Shown here: positions 5,544 through 6,954 of the stretch, one piece after another | Position numbering within the stretch: the stretch's first letter is position 1 | Layout of the letters: every line of letters starts with the position of its first letter | NCBI GenBank assembly: GCA_030248825.1 | Contig: JARCMB010000092.1 | Location: 1 to 6,954 of the forward strand | Reading direction: 5' to 3' | DNA length: 6,954 nucleotides | From: Pseudanabaenaceae cyanobacterium MP8IB2.15 | GTDB taxonomy: Bacteria > Cyanobacteriota > Cyanobacteriia > Pseudanabaenales > Pseudanabaenaceae | Notes under the pieces: generated by a model | Database searches by the model: none | Told to the model about the DNA's origin: nothing | Seen by the model: the letters and a program-made list of their open reading frames with translations, nothing else | Program-made: the position numbers and the translations under genes

Positions 5544-6954
5544 ATGCTTGAGCAGGGATCGATTAGCATCCATACTGAAAATATCTTTCCCATTATCAAG
5601 AAAGCCCTTTACTCGGAACGAGATATTTTCTTGAGGGAGCTGATTTCTAATAGTGTTGATGCCATTAGTAAATTTAAAATGGTGTCTTTTTCGGGAGAGC
5701 CCAGTGGTGAAATTCTAGAGCCTTCGATTAGCGTCACCGTCGATCGAGAGAAAAAACAGATCACAGTCACAGATACTGGCATTGGCATGACCGCCGACGA
5801 GGTGAAGAAGTACATCAACCAAGTGGCTTTTTCTAGTGCAGAAGAATTTATCCAGAAATATAGTAGCAACACTGGCAACAGCGATCAGCAAATCATTGGG
5901 CACTTTGGACTGGGCTTTTACTCGGCTTTTATGGTGGCGGGTCAGGTTGAGATCGATACTCTGTCATATCAGACAGGGGCGCAAGCAGTGCATTGGTCAT
6001 GTGATGGTTCGACCACTTTTACACTGGATGATAGCGATCGAACGGCAATTGGCACAACGATTACGCTCACACTCCAAGAGGACGCGGCAGAATTTCTGGA
6101 ATCTTCTGAGGTCAAGCGGATCATTCGTAACTACTGCGACTTTATGCCTGTACCGATTTCCTTAAATGGCGAAGTCGTCAACAAGCAAAAAGCTCTGTGG
6201 GATCAGTCGCCTAAAGCCGTAAGCAAAGAAGATTATCTGGAGTTTTATCGGTATCTCTATCCGTTCCAAGAAGATCCTCTGTTCTGGATACATCTGAATA
6301 CTGACTACCCGTTCATTATCAAAGGCATTCTCTATTTCCCCAAAATTAAAGCCGATATTGACCCCAACAAAGGACAGATCAAACTGTTCTGCAATCATGT
6401 ATTCGTCAGCGATAACTGCGAAGATGTGATCCCCAGATTTTTACTACCATTGCGCGGCGCGATCGACAGTACCGATATTCCGCTCAACGTATCACGCAGC
6501 TTTTTGCAAGGCGATCGAAAGGTTCGCAAGATCCAAGAATACATCGCCAAAAAAGTAGGGGACTATCTCAATCAGCTTTATACAGATTCACGCGAGGAGT
6601 TTTTGCGCTGTTGGCAAGATATCAGCCTGTTTATGAAATTTGGCTCAATGAACAGCGACAAGTTTTATCAGCAGGTCAAAGAGATTTTGGTTTACCCAAC
6701 CTCGGCCGATCCTGCGAGTAATCCTGAAGGTACGAGTGAATTTGGTGACTACACCACGCTTCAAACTTACTTGGAACGCAACAAAGAGCGGCATGAAAAT
6801 CGGGTGTTTTATACTTCCGATCCTGTTGCCCAATCGACTTATATCAACCTACACAAGAGTCAGGACTTAGAGGTAATTACGCTCGATTCGCCAATTGACA
6901 GCCACTATGTGCATTTTCTCGAACGTGAGTTCAGCGAGGTCAAGTTCACGCGGG
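5544..6954 (+). CDS. htpG: Molecular chaperone HtpG (Hsp90), 3' end outside window
   Basis: HtpG is the bacterial Hsp90, an ATP-dependent cytosolic dimeric chaperone. In cyanobacteria it is tied to heat and light stress and to stabilising phycobilisome linkers. The frame is open from the ATG to the right edge (470 codons plus one base), about 70% of the usual 630-660 aa. The GHKL ATPase domain comes first: ERDIFLRELISNSVDAISK (25-43) with catalytic E32 and Mg-binding N36; DTGIGM (77-82) with adenine-contacting D77; the lid with AFSSAEEF (95-102); and GHFGLGFYSAFMVA (119-132). The middle domain follows, with SKEDYLEFYRYLYPFQEDP and PLNVSRSFLQGDRKVRKI (from P313), whose R318 corresponds to the catalytic arginine of the Hsp90 middle domain. 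The C-terminal dimerisation domain is missing because of the window edge. The gene diverges from ftsQ and appears to be its own transcription unit at this end. Confidence 0.97.
   Translation, partial: MLEQGSISIHTENIFPIIKKALYSERDIFLRELISNSVDAISKFKMVSFSGEPSGEILEPSISVTVDREKKQITVTDTGIGMTADEVKKYINQVAFSSAEEFIQKYSSNTGNSDQQIIGHFGLGFYSAFMVAGQVEIDTLSYQTGAQAVHWSCDGSTTFTLDDSDRTAIGTTITLTLQEDAAEFLESSEVKRIIRNYCDFMPVPISLNGEVVNKQKALWDQSPKAVSKEDYLEFYRYLYPFQEDPLFWIHLNTDYPFIIKGILYFPKIKADIDPNKGQIKLFCNHVFVSDNCEDVIPRFLLPLRGAIDSTDIPLNVSRSFLQGDRKVRKIQEYIAKKVGDYLNQLYTDSREEFLRCWQDISLFMKFGSMNSDKFYQQVKEILVYPTSADPASNPEGTSEFGDYTTLQTYLERNKERHENRVFYTSDPVAQSTYINLHKSQDLEVITLDSPIDSHYVHFLEREFSEVKFTR

Noticed and set aside
5836..6165. 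A 109-codon plus-strand open frame inside htpG
   Set aside because: It is an out-of-frame shadow of htpG, whose own frame encodes intact Hsp90 motifs throughout this stretch.
1..6954. Mobile element, CRISPR array, defence system, tRNA or rRNA
   Set aside because: No transposase-like frame, regularly spaced repeat, cloverleaf-like or rRNA-like sequence was seen; nearly all the DNA is taken up by conserved housekeeping genes.

Overview
The window comes from a cyanobacterial chromosome and holds six housekeeping genes. The cyanobacterial assignment rests on protein sequence. FtsZ carries the long N-terminal extension and the C-terminal GLDIPDFLQRRRPPK tail typical of cyanobacteria. Prs ends in the SSVSSMFR tail, and QueE and HtpG read like cyanobacterial family members. 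The DNA is also rich in CGATCG, the core of the cyanobacterial HIP1 repeat, although the full octamer GCGATCGC is absent. I cannot name the genus.

Layout: xseA (exonuclease VII large subunit) reads rightward from the left edge. Its end overlaps by 17 bp, tail to tail, with the end of queE, which reads leftward. The minus strand then carries, in transcription order, ftsQ - ftsZ - prs - (a start-less 50-codon open frame) - queE, spanning about 5390 down to 1199. At about 5400-5543 a short divergent intergenic region separates ftsQ from htpG. htpG reads rightward and is cut by the right edge after 470 codons.

Function: ftsQ and ftsZ form a partial division cluster, with the divisome membrane protein followed by the Z-ring GTPase. 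prs starts 9 bp after the ftsZ stop codon, so PRPP synthesis is probably co-transcribed with the division genes. queE supplies a step of 7-deazaguanine (queuosine precursor) synthesis, and its link to the upstream genes is uncertain. xseA and htpG are separate units for DNA repair and protein folding.

The most interesting non-coding parts are the ftsQ/htpG intergenic region and the 213-bp ftsQ-ftsZ gap. The first has overlapping TATAAT boxes on both strands next to a perfect 12-bp palindrome. The second is AT-rich and has a perfect 9-bp hairpin, a second hairpin and a direct repeat. I found no mobile element, CRISPR array, tRNA or rRNA, and no convincing evidence of an undescribed multi-gene system.
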